From Ralstonia pickettii (GTDB lineage Bacteria; Pseudomonadota; Gammaproteobacteria; Burkholderiales; Burkholderiaceae), in the NCBI RefSeq assembly GCF_016466415.2, contig NZ_CP066771.1:310001-374000 (forward strand): 64,000 nt of DNA, read 5' to 3'. A program made the position numbers and the translations under genes. Shown here in pieces: positions 42,118 through 52,753 of this stretch (its first letter is position 1; every line of letters begins with the position of its first letter). The notes under the pieces were generated by a model, which did no database searches, was not told where the DNA came from, and worked only from the letters and a program-made list of their open reading frames with translations.

Positions 42118-43164
42118 ATGAGTTTGCATTGGGGTGGAAAATTGATGGCGGGCGCGCTGGTCGCGACGCTCGCACTGGGCACGGCAATCGATGCCAACGC
42201 CAAGCGCATGGGCGGCAGCCGCAGCATCGGCAAGCAGTCGTCCACCGTGACGCAACGCCAACAGACGCCGCCGGCCACAACGCCGTCGCCGACACAGCAG
42301 GCCGCACCGGCCGCGCAACCTTCACCGGCCGCACCGGCTCCGGGCGCTCCGGCCGCAAAGCCCGGACGTAACTGGGGCGGCATGCTGGGCGGCCTGGCTG
42401 CCGGTCTGGGTATCGGTTATCTGCTGTCGAAGTTCGGTCTGGGCGCGGGCCTCGCCTCGTTGCTGTCGAACCTGATCCTGATCGCACTCGTCGCCTTCGT
42501 GGTGATGTGGATCATTCGCAAGGTCCGCGGCAGCCGTCCGCAAGGTCCTGCCTATGCCACGGGTGGCCCGTCGCTGGGCGGCGACCGTGAACCGTACGTG
42601 CCGCAACCTGCCGCACCGGCCCCGCAGGCTTCTGCTCCGGCGGCCGCATCGCTCAACACCGGCAACACGTCGGGCCTCGGCGCCGGCGCGGCAACCGCCG
42701 CACAGTCGTGGAACCTGGGTGGTTCGGCTGCGAGCGCGCAGGCCGTCAACGCTCAGCCTGCTGCAGCCGCACCGCAGCAGCCGTGGGGCGTGCCGGCAGA
42801 TTTCGACACGCAAGCCTTCCTGCGCAACGCCAAGGTGTACTTCATCCGCCTCCAGGCCGCTTGGGACGCGGGCAATCTCAACGACATCCGGGAGTTCACC
42901 ACGCCGGAAATGTTTGCCGAGATCAAGATGGACCTGGCCGACCGCGGCACTTCGCCCAACAAGACCGACGTGGTCTCGGTTGAAGCCGAAATGCTGGGCA
43001 TTGAAACGCAGGCCGCCGAGTACCTCGCGAGCGTGCGCTTCTCGGGCATGATCCGCGAAGAAGCCAATGCACCCGCGCAGCCGTTTGCCGAGGTGTGGAA
43101 CCTGACAAAGCCGACGCAGGGTGCGGGGGGGTGGGTGTTGGCGGGCATTCAGCAGTTGCAGTGA
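42118..43164 (+). CDS. Tim44-like domain membrane protein
   Basis: The 348-residue protein has a signal or N-terminal anchor (about 1-26), a Gln/Pro/Ala-rich linker, two membrane-proximal hydrophobic segments (about 80-140) and a C-terminal Tim44-like domain (about 235-348, with FLRNAKVYFIRLQAAWDAGN and FAEVWNLTKPTQG). Bacterial Tim44-like proteins are inner-membrane associated; their role is unclear. A ribosome site (ggagagaag) precedes the ATG. It lies between ubiE and ubiJ, a known beta-proteobacterial order. Confidence 0.85.
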   Translation: MSLHWGGKLMAGALVATLALGTAIDANAKRMGGSRSIGKQSSTVTQRQQTPPATTPSPTQQAAPAAQPSPAAPAPGAPAAKPGRNWGGMLGGLAAGLGIGYLLSKFGLGAGLASLLSNLILIALVAFVVMWIIRKVRGSRPQGPAYATGGPSLGGDREPYVPQPAAPAPQASAPAAASLNTGNTSGLGAGAATAAQSWNLGGSAASAQAVNAQPAAAAPQQPWGVPADFDTQAFLRNAKVYFIRLQAAWDAGNLNDIREFTTPEMFAEIKMDLADRGTSPNKTDVVSVEAEMLGIETQAAEYLASVRFSGMIREEANAPAQPFAEVWNLTKPTQGAGGWVLAGIQQLQ

Positions 43165-43219
43165 TGCCGTAACAACTTGAAGCGGCGCAAACGGCCGTTT
43201 CAACATTCCCCGTAAAATA

Positions 43220-43249
43220 GGGTCCGACCGTCTGGTTCGGGCCCTTTTT
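43220..43249 (+). terminator. Rho-independent terminator
   Basis: GGGTCCGACC pairs with GGTTCGGGCCC, with one G-U pair and a bulge, followed by TTTTTG. It lies after the Tim44-like gene and separates it from ubiJ-ubiB. Confidence 0.75.
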
Positions 43250-43309
43250 GTTGCCCGCCGCTAGCCCGCTTTTTGCTGCTTTCTTGCTGTTTTTGCGCAC
43301 CGTCACCGC

Positions 43310-43972
43310 ATGTCCTCGACAGCCACTTCGTCTCCGTCTTCGTTTCCGCTCGTGCTGATGCAGCCGCTGCTGCTCGCGCTCAACCATCTGCTGCGCCAGG
43401 AGCCCTGGGCGCAGGAGACGTTGCGGCCCTTCGCAGGCCGCGTGGCGCGCTTTGACCTGGCGCCCATGTCGATGACGTTGCAGGTGGACGCCGCCGGCCT
43501 GGTGACCGCTCCTCCGCCTGATGTCGAACCGGCTGTGACCGTTGTCGTGCCGCTCGCGGCCGCTGCCGGCGATTACGCCACGGGCGGGCAGGCCGCCGTG
43601 CTCAAGCACGTGCGCATCGAGGGCGAGGCCGAGTTCGCCAACGTGTTGTCCACCCTGCTGCGCAATCTGCGCTGGGATGCGGCGGAAGATCTCTCGCGCC
43701 TGTTTGGCGATGTCATCGCGCAGCGCATGGTGAGCGGTGCGCAGGCCGCCCGCACTGAGGCCACGCGTGTCAGTCGTTCGCTGGCGGAATCGGTGGCGTC
43801 TTACCTCACGGATGAGCAACCGACGCTTGTCCGCCATGCGCGCCTTGCGCAGTTCGCCGACGATGTGGCCGCACTGCGTGACGCCGAAGCGCGTCTGGTC
43901 AAACGGCTGGAGCGGCTCGAAAAACTTCCACGACCGGCCACCCGGATCGCACGTCAGGGTGAATCGGCATGA
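43310..43972 (+). CDS. ubiJ: UbiJ-like accessory factor of ubiquinone synthesis (SCP2 domain)
   Basis: The 220-residue protein has an SCP2-like lipid-binding domain and a C-terminal helix ([24 protein letters not shown]). UbiJ binds ubiquinone intermediates in the soluble Ubi complex. Its stop overlaps the ubiB ATG by 4 bp, the common ubiJ-ubiB arrangement. An alternative start 16 codons in is possible. Confidence 0.88.
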   Translation: MSSTATSSPSSFPLVLMQPLLLALNHLLRQEPWAQETLRPFAGRVARFDLAPMSMTLQVDAAGLVTAPPPDVEPAVTVVVPLAAAAGDYATGGQAAVLKHVRIEGEAEFANVLSTLLRNLRWDAAEDLSRLFGDVIAQRMVSGAQAARTEATRVSRSLAESVASYLTDEQPTLVRHARLAQFADDVAALRDAEARLVKRLERLEKLPRPATRIARQGESA

Positions 43973-45546
43973 CGCGCTTCTTCCGGTTGGGCAAGATCGT
44001 TTTCGTCATTCTCTATTACGGGCTGGATCAACTCGCGTTGTCGGGCTTCAAGAGCCGCCGCATTCGCGCGCTGGTCTGGCTGCTCACGCTGGGCCGCAAG
44101 CCGAAGCTGCCCCGCGGCGAGCGCCTGCGCCTGGCGCTGGAGCAGCTTGGGCCCATCTTCGTGAAGTTCGGGCAGGTGCTGTCGACGCGGCGCGATCTGC
44201 TGCCGCCGGATGTGGCCGACGAACTGGCCAAGCTGCAGGATCGTGTGCCGCCGTTCGACCCGAAGGTGGCCGCCGCCATCGTGGAGAAATCGCTCGGCAA
44301 GCCGCTCTCGGCGCTGTTCCATCGTTTCGATCATCACCCTGTGGCGAGCGCGTCGATTGCACAGGTGCATTTCGCCACGTTGCGCGGCGGCCCCTATGAT
44401 GGTCGCGAGGTGGCGGTCAAGGTCTTGCGCCCGGGCATGCTGCCTGTGATCGACAGCGACCTCGCGCTCATGCGGGATCTCGCGACCTGGATCGAAAAGC
44501 TGTGGGCCGACGCCAAGCGCCTGAAGCCGCGCGAGGTGGTCGCCGAGTTCGACAAGTACCTGCACGACGAGCTGGACCTGATGCGCGAGGCGGCCAACGC
44601 CAGCCAGCTGCGCCGCAATTTTGCCAAGTCCGATCTGTTGCTGGTGCCCGAGGTGTTCTGGGATTGGTGCACGTCTGAAGTGTTCGTGATGGAGTGCATG
44701 CACGGCATGCGGATCTCGCACACCGAAGAGCTGCGTGCCGCCGGTGTCGACATGCACAAGCTCGCCCGCGACGGCGTGGAGATCTTCTTCACGCAGGTCT
44801 TCCGGGACGGCTTTTTCCACGCCGACATGCACCCCGGCAACATTCTCGTGAGCGTGGCGCCTGAGACGCTGGGCCGCTACATCGCGCTGGACTTCGGCAT
44901 CGTCGGGGCGCTGTCGGAGTTCGACAAGAACTACCTCGCGCAGAACTTCCTGGCGTTCTTTCAGCGCGACTACCACCGCGTAGCGGTGCTGCATATCGAG
45001 TCCGGCTGGGCGCCGGAAGAAACACGCGTGGAAGAGCTGGAAGGCGCCATCCGCGCATGCTGCGAGCCGTATTTCGATCGGCCGCTGGGCGAGATCTCGC
45101 TGGGTCTGGTGTTGATGCGGCTGTTCCAGACTTCGCGCCGCTTCAATGTGGAAGTCCAGCCGCAGCTTGTGCTGCTCCAGAAGACGCTGCTGAACGTCGA
45201 AGGGCTGGGCCGCCAGCTCGATCCGGATCTGGACCTGTGGAAGACGGCCAAGCCGTTCCTCGAACGCTGGATGCACGAGCAGATCGGCTGGCGCGGTTTT
45301 GTCGAGCGACTGAAGGTCGAGGCGCCGCAATGGGCCAACAAGCTGCCGGACTTCCCGCGCCTGGTGCACCAGATTCTGGATCGCCACTCCCGCGAGGACG
45401 GCAATGCGCAGACCGCGGCGCTCACCGCGCTGCTTGCCGAGCAAAAGCGCACGAACCGGCTGCTGTCCGCCGCGCTGCTGTTCGTCGGTGGTTTCGCGGT
45501 CGGCATTGTCGCGACGCATGTGCTGGCCTGGATGGCCCGCTACTGA
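43969..45546 (+). CDS. ubiB: UbiB, atypical protein-kinase-like ATPase for ubiquinone synthesis
   Basis: The 525-residue protein has the UbiB/ADCK family KxGQ motif in [19 protein letters not shown], the Ala-rich nucleotide loop [12 protein letters not shown] and two C-terminal transmembrane helices (about 485-520). It probably uses ATP to make membrane-bound quinone precursors accessible. Its start overlaps ubiJ. It ends 23 bp before the next gene. Confidence 0.94.
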   Translation: MTRFFRLGKIVFVILYYGLDQLALSGFKSRRIRALVWLLTLGRKPKLPRGERLRLALEQLGPIFVKFGQVLSTRRDLLPPDVADELAKLQDRVPPFDPKVAAAIVEKSLGKPLSALFHRFDHHPVASASIAQVHFATLRGGPYDGREVAVKVLRPGMLPVIDSDLALMRDLATWIEKLWADAKRLKPREVVAEFDKYLHDELDLMREAANASQLRRNFAKSDLLLVPEVFWDWCTSEVFVMECMHGMRISHTEELRAAGVDMHKLARDGVEIFFTQVFRDGFFHADMHPGNILVSVAPETLGRYIALDFGIVGALSEFDKNYLAQNFLAFFQRDYHRVAVLHIESGWAPEETRVEELEGAIRACCEPYFDRPLGEISLGLVLMRLFQTSRRFNVEVQPQLVLLQKTLLNVEGLGRQLDPDLDLWKTAKPFLERWMHEQIGWRGFVERLKVEAPQWANKLPDFPRLVHQILDRHSREDGNAQTAALTALLAEQKRTNRLLSAALLFVGGFAVGIVATHVLAWMARY

Positions 45547-45569
45547 TTTGCTGTCAACTTTCGAGCGCC

Positions 45570-46199
45570 ATGGCCGAACCGCCCGTCTTTCAATCCCGCG
45601 ACGCCGCCGATCCCGCCTTCTGGGACGAGCGGTTCAGCCGCGAGCACACCCCATGGGACGCGGCCGGTGTGCCTGCCGCATTCCAGCAATTTTGTGAATC
45701 GCAGCCTGCGCCGCTTTCCACCTTGATCCCCGGTTGCGGCAGTGCCTACGAGGCCGGCTGGCTGGCCGAGCGCGGCTGGCCCGTCACGGCGATCGACTTT
45801 GCACCGAGCGCCGTGGCATCGGCCAGAGCCGTGCTGGGCCCGCACGCCGACGTGGTGGAAATGGCGGATTTCTTCGGCTTCTCGCCGGCTCGCTCGGTGC
45901 AATGGATCTACGAACGCGCATTTCTGTGTGCGATGCCGCGTCGGCTGTGGCCCGACTACGCCGCGCAGGTGGCGAAATTGCTACCGCCGGGCGGGTTGCT
46001 TGCGGGCTTCTTTGCCGTGGTGGAAGGCCGCGAGGCGGTGCCTAAGGGGCCACCCTTTGAAACCACGCAGCCCGAGCTGGATGCGCTGCTGTCGCCCGCG
46101 TTCGAGCGCATCAGCGATATACCCATTGCCGAGGCAGACTCGATTCCGGTGTTCGCGGGGCGCGAGCGTTGGCAAGTCTGGCGGCGCCGCGCTGATTGA
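45570..46199 (+). CDS. TPMT-family SAM methyltransferase
   Basis: The 209-residue protein belongs to the thiopurine-methyltransferase-like family (FWDERFSREHTPWDA, then IPGCGSAYEAGWLAERG). The family methylates thiols, selenium, tellurium or halides, and the substrate here is unknown. Its start follows ubiB by 23 bp, so it is likely co-transcribed with ubiJ-ubiB. Confidence 0.87.
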   Translation: MAEPPVFQSRDAADPAFWDERFSREHTPWDAAGVPAAFQQFCESQPAPLSTLIPGCGSAYEAGWLAERGWPVTAIDFAPSAVASARAVLGPHADVVEMADFFGFSPARSVQWIYERAFLCAMPRRLWPDYAAQVAKLLPPGGLLAGFFAVVEGREAVPKGPPFETTQPELDALLSPAFERISDIPIAEADSIPVFAGRERWQVWRRRAD

Positions 46200-46349
46200 T
46201 CTGTCTACCCGGCCAGTGTTGGTGCGAAGCAACATGGGCCATGGTCAGGGAAAAGCCTGCCCGCGCCCGTTGCGGGCCGTCGCACAAAAATCTGGCAATC
46301 GGGGCGGCATTCGTGGTCGCACCGATGCCCCGGCGCGCGGTCCCATCGC

Positions 46350-46355
46350 TATAAT
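46350..46355 (+). promoter_or_regulatory. -10 hexamer of the sodium/solute symporter gene
   Basis: A consensus TATAAT stands 75 bp before the symporter ATG. No good -35 element is seen, so it may need an activator. Confidence 0.45.
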
Positions 46356-46430
46356 CCGGCCACTTTGCCCGGCGCCCAGCGGCCCCAAGCCGGGACGCCC
46401 TGGGGTCTTCCCGCTTCTTTCCGCGCTGCC

Positions 46431-47870
46431 ATGCTGATCTGGTTTGTCATTGTTTACTGGGTGATTTCGGTCGGGATCGGCCTCTGGGCGGCGCTGCGCG
46501 TGCGCAATACCGCCGATTTCGCCGTGGCTGGCCGCAGCCTGCCGTTCTACGTCGTGACCGCCACGGTGTTCGCCACCTGGTTTGGCTCCGAGGCGGTGCT
46601 CGGGATTCCCGCAGAATTTCTCAAGGACGGCCTGCACGGTGTGGTGGCCGATCCGTTCGGTTCGTCGTTGTGCCTGGTGTTGGTGGGTCTGTTCTTCGCC
46701 AAGCCGCTGTACCGGATGAACCTGCTCACCATTGGTGACTTCTATCGCAACCGCTTCGGCCGCGTCGCAGAAACGCTGACCACCCTGTGCATCGTCGTGT
46801 CGTACCTGGGCTGGGTGGCAGCGCAGATCAAGGCGCTGGGGCTGGTGTTCTACACCGTGTCTGACGGCGCGGTTTCGCAAGACCTCGGGATGATGATCGG
46901 CGCGGGCAGCGTCCTCGTCTACACGCTGTTCGGCGGCATGTGGTCGGTGGCGGTGACGGACTTCATCCAGATGATCATCATCGTGATCGGCATGCTGTAC
47001 ATCGGCTGGGAAGTGTCGGGTCAGGCCGGTGGCGTCGGGACGGTGGTGGCGCACGCGGCGGCTTCGGGCAAGTTTTCGTTCTGGCCGGCGTTCAATCCGA
47101 TCGAAATCATCGGCTTCGTGACGGCGTGGATCACCATGATGCTCGGCTCGATCCCGCAGCAGGACGTGTTCCAGCGGGTGACGTCGTCGCGCACGGAGCG
47201 CATCGCCGGCACAGCTTCGGTGTTGGGCGGCGTGCTGTACTTCATGTTCGCGTTCGTGCCGATGTTCCTGGCCTATTCCGCCACGCTCATCGATCCGCAG
47301 ATGGTGGCAAAGTACATCGATACCGATTCGCAGATGATTCTGCCGAACCTGGTGCTGCAGCATGCGCCGATCTTTGCGCAGGTGATGTTCTTCGGCGCGC
47401 TGCTCTCAGCCATCAAGAGCTGCGCCAGCGCGACGCTGCTCGCGCCGTCCGTGACGTTTGCCGAAAACGTGCTGCGCCCGCTGTTGCCGAACATGGACGA
47501 CAAGCGCTTCCTGCGCGTCATGCAGGCCGTGGTGCTGACGTTCACGGTGCTGGTGACGCTGTTTGCGCTGAACTCGCACCTGTCGATCTTCCACATGGTC
47601 GAAAGTGCTTACAAGGTAACGCTGGTGGCTGCCTTCGTGCCGCTGGCCTTTGGCCTGTTTTGGAAGCGCGCGACGAAGCAGGGTGGGCTGCTGGCGATTA
47701 TCGTGGGCCTCGCGGCATGGATCTGGTGCGAAGTGTTCCTGCCCAATGCGATGCTTCCGCCACAATTGGTTGGCCTTTTGGCCAGCTTTGGCGCCATGGT
47801 CCTGGGCTCGCTCGGCCCGCAGTGGATCGAGAACCGCGCGCCGACCACGAAGGCGGCTACGCAAGCCTGA
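46431..47870 (+). CDS. Sodium:solute symporter (SSS family)
   Basis: The 479-residue polytopic protein has the SSS family layout of about 12-13 helices with FAVAGRSLPFYVVTATVFATW and VAVTDFIQMIIIVIG. It takes up an organic solute with Na+. The family is broad (proline, pantothenate, acetate and others), and the sequence does not fix the substrate. No metabolic neighbour helps. Confidence 0.85.
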   Translation: MLIWFVIVYWVISVGIGLWAALRVRNTADFAVAGRSLPFYVVTATVFATWFGSEAVLGIPAEFLKDGLHGVVADPFGSSLCLVLVGLFFAKPLYRMNLLTIGDFYRNRFGRVAETLTTLCIVVSYLGWVAAQIKALGLVFYTVSDGAVSQDLGMMIGAGSVLVYTLFGGMWSVAVTDFIQMIIIVIGMLYIGWEVSGQAGGVGTVVAHAAASGKFSFWPAFNPIEIIGFVTAWITMMLGSIPQQDVFQRVTSSRTERIAGTASVLGGVLYFMFAFVPMFLAYSATLIDPQMVAKYIDTDSQMILPNLVLQHAPIFAQVMFFGALLSAIKSCASATLLAPSVTFAENVLRPLLPNMDDKRFLRVMQAVVLTFTVLVTLFALNSHLSIFHMVESAYKVTLVAAFVPLAFGLFWKRATKQGGLLAIIVGLAAWIWCEVFLPNAMLPPQLVGLLASFGAMVLGSLGPQWIENRAPTTKAATQA

Positions 47871-47963
47871 GCGTCTTGTTGAGGGCGTGCGCGGTGTGCC
47901 ACTTTGTCGCACATCGCCATCGCCCGCGCCGAATCTGCGGTCTGGAATTCCCTCAAAAGGGTT

Positions 47964-47969
47964 TATAAT
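47964..47969 (+). promoter_or_regulatory. -10 hexamer of the fmdB-type/DUF502/aspS operon
   Basis: TATAAT matches consensus; a weak -35-like sequence lies about 17 bp upstream. Transcription would begin near 47976, leaving a leader of about 147 nt before the first gene. The leader has no obvious structure. Confidence 0.55.
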
Positions 47970-48122
47970 TCAAGGCTTTGCGCGCCAGCACTTGTATGGC
48001 GCGCAGTTGCCCCAATCTTGCGTAAGCCCGTGCGTGTGCGTAGTTCCCGCATCGCGTTCGCGGTATGCGCGGGCAATCCCAATCGCTTTCTTGTCATTTG
48101 TTTGCTCCTGGGTGAGGACACC

Positions 48123-48464
48123 ATGCCGATCTATGCTTATCGATGCGACGCCTGCGGCCACGCCAAAGATGTGCTGCAGAAGATGAGCGACGCTCCGCTG
48201 ACGGATTGCCCCGCATGCGGCGCGCCGGCGTTCAAGAAGCAGCTCACCGCTGCCGGCTTCCAGCTCAAGGGTTCGGGCTGGTACGTGACGGACTTCCGCG
48301 GCGGTTCCGGTGGTGCATCGGCAGCCGCGGCGGGAACTGGTACGGCGGCCAAGACGGATGCCGCAGCGCCGACCGCACCGGCTGCGTCGTCGGACAGCGT
48401 GTCGTCTAGTGCCAGCGCGCCGGCTGCGTCCGGTGGCTGCGGCACCTCCTGCGCTTGCCACTGA
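48123..48464 (+). CDS. FmdB-family zinc-ribbon regulatory protein
   Basis: The 113-residue protein starts with the FmdB zinc ribbon (MPIYAYRCDACGHAKDV ... CPACGAP; two CxxC pairs), then an Ala/Ser/Thr-rich linker and a Cys-rich tail (GGCGTSCACH). Members of this family are presumed regulators with unknown targets. It is the first gene of a conserved beta-proteobacterial order with DUF502 and aspS. Confidence 0.88.
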   Translation: MPIYAYRCDACGHAKDVLQKMSDAPLTDCPACGAPAFKKQLTAAGFQLKGSGWYVTDFRGGSGGASAAAAGTGTAAKTDAAAPTAPAASSDSVSSSASAPAASGGCGTSCACH

Positions 48465-48494
48465 TTGCATCGCTTACCTTTTGGTCCATCGCCC

Positions 48495-49232
48495 ATGAAA
48501 CAGAAAACCAGCGCACTCAAGACATGGTTCCTGACCGGTCTTCTGGTGCTTGTCCCGCTCGCGATCACGCTGTGGGTGCTGTCGCTCATCATCGGTACGA
48601 TGGACCAGAGCCTGGCGCTGCTGCCGTCGGCATGGCAGCCGGATCAGCTGTTCGGGCGGCGCATTCCTGGCGTGGGCGCGATTCTCACGCTGGCGTTCAT
48701 CCTGATCGTGGGCGTGCTGGCGCACAACTTCATCGGCCAGAAGCTGGTGCTCTGGTGGGAAGCGCTTGTCGGCCGCATTCCCGTGGTCGGCCCGATCTAT
48801 TCCAGCGTGAAGCAGGTGTCGGATACGCTGCTGTCGTCTAACGGCAATGCGTTTCGCAAGGCGCTGTTGGTGCAGTACCCACGTGAAGGCTCGTGGACGA
48901 TCGCCTTCCTGACCGGCCGCCCCGGAGGTGATGTCGAGAACCACCTGCAGGGCGAGTACGTCAGTGTGTACGTGCCGACCACGCCGAACCCGACGTCGGG
49001 TTTCTTTCTGATGATGCCCAAGGCCGACACCATCGAGCTGGACATGACGGTGGACGCTGCGCTCAAGTACATCGTGTCGATGGGTGTGGTGGCGCCTGAA
49101 GCGCTGCCGCGCCGCATGGACCCGCCCGATGCCTCGCCACAGACGGAGGACCGGTCGCCGGCTCAAGGGCCGCGCGACCCTTCGAATCCGACCGCGCTGC
49201 CTGCAGAGGGCGGCGCCATCGCGGCACCCTGA
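48495..49232 (+). CDS. DUF502-family membrane protein
   Basis: The 245-residue protein has two N-terminal transmembrane segments (about 13-33 and 60-80) and a conserved soluble part ([35 protein letters not shown]). The C-terminal 40 residues are Pro/Glu-rich and variable. The function of DUF502 is unknown. It follows the FmdB-type gene by 30 bp and precedes aspS, as in related genomes. Confidence 0.88.
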   Translation: MKQKTSALKTWFLTGLLVLVPLAITLWVLSLIIGTMDQSLALLPSAWQPDQLFGRRIPGVGAILTLAFILIVGVLAHNFIGQKLVLWWEALVGRIPVVGPIYSSVKQVSDTLLSSNGNAFRKALLVQYPREGSWTIAFLTGRPGGDVENHLQGEYVSVYVPTTPNPTSGFFLMMPKADTIELDMTVDAALKYIVSMGVVAPEALPRRMDPPDASPQTEDRSPAQGPRDPSNPTALPAEGGAIAAP

Positions 49233-49329
49233 GCCGGCGACGGAACGAAGTCGAACCGACGCCGGCCCCCCCCAATCAACTTTCACGCGCGACGCTGTAG
49301 TGGCGGCGCGCTTCGCGGAAAACCACAAC

Positions 49330-51156
49330 ATGCAAATGCGTACTCAATACTGCGGTCAGGTCACCGAACAACTGCTCGGCCAGAGCGTTACGCTGTCGGG
49401 CTGGGCCCATCGTCGTCGTGACCACGGTGGCGTGATCTTCATCGACCTGCGCGACCGTGAAGGTCTGGTACAGGTCGTGTGTGACCCAGACCGCCCGGAG
49501 ATGTTCAAGGTGGCCGAAGGTGTGCGTAACGAGTTCTGCCTGCAGGTGAAGGGCGTCGTGCGCGCCCGCCCGGAAGGCACGACCAACGCCAACCTCACCA
49601 GCGGCAAGGTTGAAGTGCTGTGCCACGAGCTGACGGTGCTCAACGCTTCGGTCACGCCGCCGTTCCAGCTGGACGATGACAACCTGTCGGAAACCACGCG
49701 CCTGACGCATCGCGTGCTGGACCTGCGCCGCCCGCAGATGCAGTACAACCTGCGCCTGCGCTACAAGGTCGCGATGGAGGTGCGCAAGTACCTGGACGAC
49801 AAGGGCTTCATCGACATCGAAACGCCGATGCTGACCAAGAGCACACCGGAAGGCGCGCGCGATTATCTGGTGCCGTCGCGCGTGAACGCCGGCCAGTTCT
49901 TCGCGCTGCCGCAGTCGCCGCAGCTCTTCAAGCAGATGCTGATGGTGTCGGGCTTCGACCGTTACTACCAGATCACCAAGTGCTTCCGCGACGAAGACCT
50001 GCGCGCCGACCGCCAGCCCGAATTCACCCAGATCGACTGCGAAACGTCGTTCCTGAGCGAGCAGGAAATCCGCGACCTGTTTGAAGAAATGATCCGCACG
50101 GTGTTCAAGAACACCATGTCGGTCGAGCTGGACGCTAAGTTCCCGGTGATGGAGTTCCGCGAGGCGATGGCCCGCTTCGGTTCGGACAAGCCGGACCTGC
50201 GCGTCAAGCTGGAGTTCACCGAGCTGACCGATGCCATGAAGGACGTCGACTTCAAGGTGTTCTCGGGCCCGGCCAACGCAGAGGGCGGCCGTGTCGTGGC
50301 ACTGCGCGTGCCGGGCGGGGCGTCCCTGTCGCGTGGGGATATCGACGCCTACACCAAGTTCGTCGAAATTTATGGTGCCAAGGGCCTGGCCTGGATCAAG
50401 GTCAACGAAGCGGCCAAGGGCCGCGACGGCCTGCAATCGCCGATCGTGAAGAACCTGCACGACGCGGCCATCGCCGAGATCTTGAAGCGCAGCGGCGCAC
50501 AGGATGGCGACATCCTGTTCTTCGGTGCCGACCGCGCGAAGGTCGTCAACGATGCGATGGGCGCGCTGCGTCTGAAGGTCGGCCACTCGGACTTCGCCAA
50601 GAGCACCGGCCTGTTCGAAGACGCCTGGAAGCCGCTGTGGGTGATCGACTTCCCGATGTTCGAGTACGACGAGGAAGACGCACGCTGGGTGGCAATGCAC
50701 CACCCGTTCACGAGCCCGAAGGACGAGCACCTGGAATACCTGGAAACCGATCCGGGCAAGTGCATCGCCAAGGCTTACGACATGGTGCTCAACGGCTGGG
50801 AAATCGGCGGCGGCTCGGTGCGGATCTACCGCGAAGAAGTGCAGAGCAAGGTGTTCCGCGCGTTGAAAATCAACGATGAGGAAGCGCGTGCCAAGTTCGG
50901 CTTCCTGCTCGACGCACTGCAGTACGGCGCGCCCCCGCACGGCGGTATCGCGTTCGGTCTGGACCGCGTCGTCACGATGATGGCCGGTGCTGATTCGATC
51001 CGCGACGTGATCGCGTTCCCGAAGACGCAGCGTGCGCAGGATCTGCTGACGCAGGCACCGAGCCCGGTCGACGAAAAGCAGTTGCGCGAACTGCATATCC
51101 GTCTGCGCGCTGCCGAGGCAAAGGTCGCTGCACCCACGGCTGCAACGACCGCCTAA
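49330..51156 (+). CDS. aspS: Aspartyl-tRNA synthetase
   Basis: The 608-residue class II synthetase has an N-terminal OB-fold anticodon domain, motif 2 ([20 protein letters not shown]), a bacterial GAD insertion (about 300-420) and motif 3 ([14 protein letters not shown]). It charges tRNA-Asp, and as a bacterial type may be non-discriminating if GatCAB is present. Start at 49330; Met3 at 49336 is an alternative. It ends at a strong terminator. Confidence 0.96.
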   Translation: MQMRTQYCGQVTEQLLGQSVTLSGWAHRRRDHGGVIFIDLRDREGLVQVVCDPDRPEMFKVAEGVRNEFCLQVKGVVRARPEGTTNANLTSGKVEVLCHELTVLNASVTPPFQLDDDNLSETTRLTHRVLDLRRPQMQYNLRLRYKVAMEVRKYLDDKGFIDIETPMLTKSTPEGARDYLVPSRVNAGQFFALPQSPQLFKQMLMVSGFDRYYQITKCFRDEDLRADRQPEFTQIDCETSFLSEQEIRDLFEEMIRTVFKNTMSVELDAKFPVMEFREAMARFGSDKPDLRVKLEFTELTDAMKDVDFKVFSGPANAEGGRVVALRVPGGASLSRGDIDAYTKFVEIYGAKGLAWIKVNEAAKGRDGLQSPIVKNLHDAAIAEILKRSGAQDGDILFFGADRAKVVNDAMGALRLKVGHSDFAKSTGLFEDAWKPLWVIDFPMFEYDEEDARWVAMHHPFTSPKDEHLEYLETDPGKCIAKAYDMVLNGWEIGGGSVRIYREEVQSKVFRALKINDEEARAKFGFLLDALQYGAPPHGGIAFGLDRVVTMMAGADSIRDVIAFPKTQRAQDLLTQAPSPVDEKQLRELHIRLRAAEAKVAAPTAATTA

Positions 51157-51180
51157 ACGCCCGTTATCGCGCTTTACGAC

Positions 51181-51219
51181 AAACCGCGCCGCCTGATAAG
51201 GGCGGCGCGGTTTGTTTTT
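51181..51219 (+). terminator. Rho-independent terminator after aspS
   Basis: A perfect 13-bp stem, AAACCGCGCCGCC with GGCGGCGCGGTTT, closes a 7-nt loop and is followed by GTTTTTG. It separates aspS from the next gene. Confidence 0.92.
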
Positions 51220-51303
51220 GGGCGCTTGCATTGGGAACATTGCGTGCTAAACCGAATCTTTCGTTTCTGTCACGTTGGGTGACAACGAAGGAGGAGTGCT
51301 TAG

Positions 51304-52164
51304 ATGGACTACATCGACTTTGCGCGCACATGGGTGGTCGCACACGCCGAGTTCCTGTTGACGTGGTTGATTGCCGCGCTGGTGGTGATACTGCTGGCGT
51401 GGATCGAGATTCGCCGTGCCACGCGGCGTGCCGCCATCGCCATGACCGAGGCCGTGGCCACCACGGTTGCGGCCTGCGTGCCAGAAATTGCCGCAGCGGC
51501 GCAGAGTGCACATCCTGGCGTGCCTGCATCGGCAACGTCACCCGGCTTGGCTGAGGCGATGCGCGCACTGGGCGCCCTTGCTGCCGAACGGATGCACTGG
51601 CTTCACGCCGTCGCGAACCTGCGTCTGCCCGAAGCGGCACTGCCGCCAGCCGCACCGGGCATGCCGGTGCATCAGCTCGTCTACGACACGCCGCGCCCGC
51701 TGGCCGAAGCCCACTTGGCGGCAGAACGCCGGTTCGCCGATCACGCGCGCGTTCTGCAGGCGGAACGCCGCGCGCTCCAAGCGCTGGAAACTGCCGAGCG
51801 CGAGGGCACCAGCGAATTGCATCGCATCGAGCGAGAAACCTCAGCCATCGTTGAACGTTTCGACCAGGCCAACGCGCAATCGGAGCAGACCGATGTGCAG
51901 CGCTTCCTCATCCAGAAATTCAACACGCTTGGCAATCGCGAACGCGAGTTGACCACGCAGCTCGCCGCGCTTCGCCAACAACTCGGCGAGCGTACGGAGG
52001 CGTTGTGGGCGCAATCGCAGCGCGCGGCCGATGACTATGCTGCGATGCTTGATCCGCTGCTGGCGGTAGCCCGTTGCAAGCTTGGTCACGAAACGGCGAC
52101 GGACGAGACGGCACTGTGGCTCGCCCGCGCCCGCGCCGGACAAGGGCCGCTGCGCGCGGTTTGA
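51304..52164 (+). CDS. Membrane-anchored coiled-coil protein of unknown function
   Basis: I do not recognise a family. The 286-residue product has one N-terminal transmembrane helix (about 16-36), an Ala-rich middle and a long predicted coiled coil (about 150-250, Glu/Arg/Gln-rich, AERRALQALETAEREG). It starts with aaggaggag just before the ATG, an excellent ribosome site. No catalytic motif is seen. It precedes the nudB unit by 102 bp, so it may share its transcript. It looks like a structural or scaffold protein. Confidence 0.6.
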   Translation: MDYIDFARTWVVAHAEFLLTWLIAALVVILLAWIEIRRATRRAAIAMTEAVATTVAACVPEIAAAAQSAHPGVPASATSPGLAEAMRALGALAAERMHWLHAVANLRLPEAALPPAAPGMPVHQLVYDTPRPLAEAHLAAERRFADHARVLQAERRALQALETAEREGTSELHRIERETSAIVERFDQANAQSEQTDVQRFLIQKFNTLGNRERELTTQLAALRQQLGERTEALWAQSQRAADDYAAMLDPLLAVARCKLGHETATDETALWLARARAGQGPLRAV

Positions 52165-52266
52165 TTGCTGTCACGGCAGCACAGCGAGCGTCACGGTGGC
52201 ACGCTTCTGGCTGCGGTAAGCTATGGCCTTGCAGCGCGATCGCGCCGTCCATCGAAGCACGCCCCC

Positions 52267-52752
52267 ATGCCGCACAAGATTCCCGTTTCCGTTCTGGTCG
52301 TCATTCACACGCCCGACTTGCATGTGTTGGTGATGGAGCGGGCAGATCATCCGGGCTTCTGGCAATCCGTGACAGGCAGCTGCGATGCCCTCGACGAACC
52401 GCTGGCCGACACCGCCCGCCGGGAGGTGCTGGAAGAAACCAGCATCGACGCAGCCCAGCATCATCTGATCGACTGGGGCCACCAGATCGAATACGAAATC
52501 TACCCGCGCTGGCGGCATCGCTACGCGCCGGGCGTCACGCGCAACACCGAGCATTGGTTCGGCCTGCTGGTGAGCGGCAAGGTGCCGGTGCGGATGTCGC
52601 CGCGCGAGCATGTGCAGGCCGAATGGCTGCCCTATCAAGATGCCGCCGCGCGGTGCTTCTCGCGCAGCAACGCCGAAGCCATTCTGCAGTTGCCCGAACG
52701 CCTCGCTGCCTATCACGCGCGTCAGGCGGCACTGACAAAGGACCAAGCCTGA
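52267..52752 (+). CDS. nudB: Dihydroneopterin triphosphate pyrophosphatase
   Basis: This 161-residue Nudix enzyme has the Nudix box GSCDALDEPLADTARREVLEE, with one extra residue in the first spacer, and the NudB-like N-terminus KIPVSVLVVIHTP. It removes pyrophosphate from dihydroneopterin triphosphate in folate synthesis. The ATG at 52267 fits family length; the open frame extends about 100 bp upstream without family sequence. The following gene starts 1 bp after its stop. Confidence 0.88.
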   Translation: MPHKIPVSVLVVIHTPDLHVLVMERADHPGFWQSVTGSCDALDEPLADTARREVLEETSIDAAQHHLIDWGHQIEYEIYPRWRHRYAPGVTRNTEHWFGLLVSGKVPVRMSPREHVQAEWLPYQDAAARCFSRSNAEAILQLPERLAAYHARQAALTKDQA

Positions 52753-52753
52753 C

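Noticed and set aside
49276-51240. 654-codon minus-strand open frame opposite aspS
   Set aside because: aspS is certain; the antisense product has no recognisable domain and typical shadow composition.
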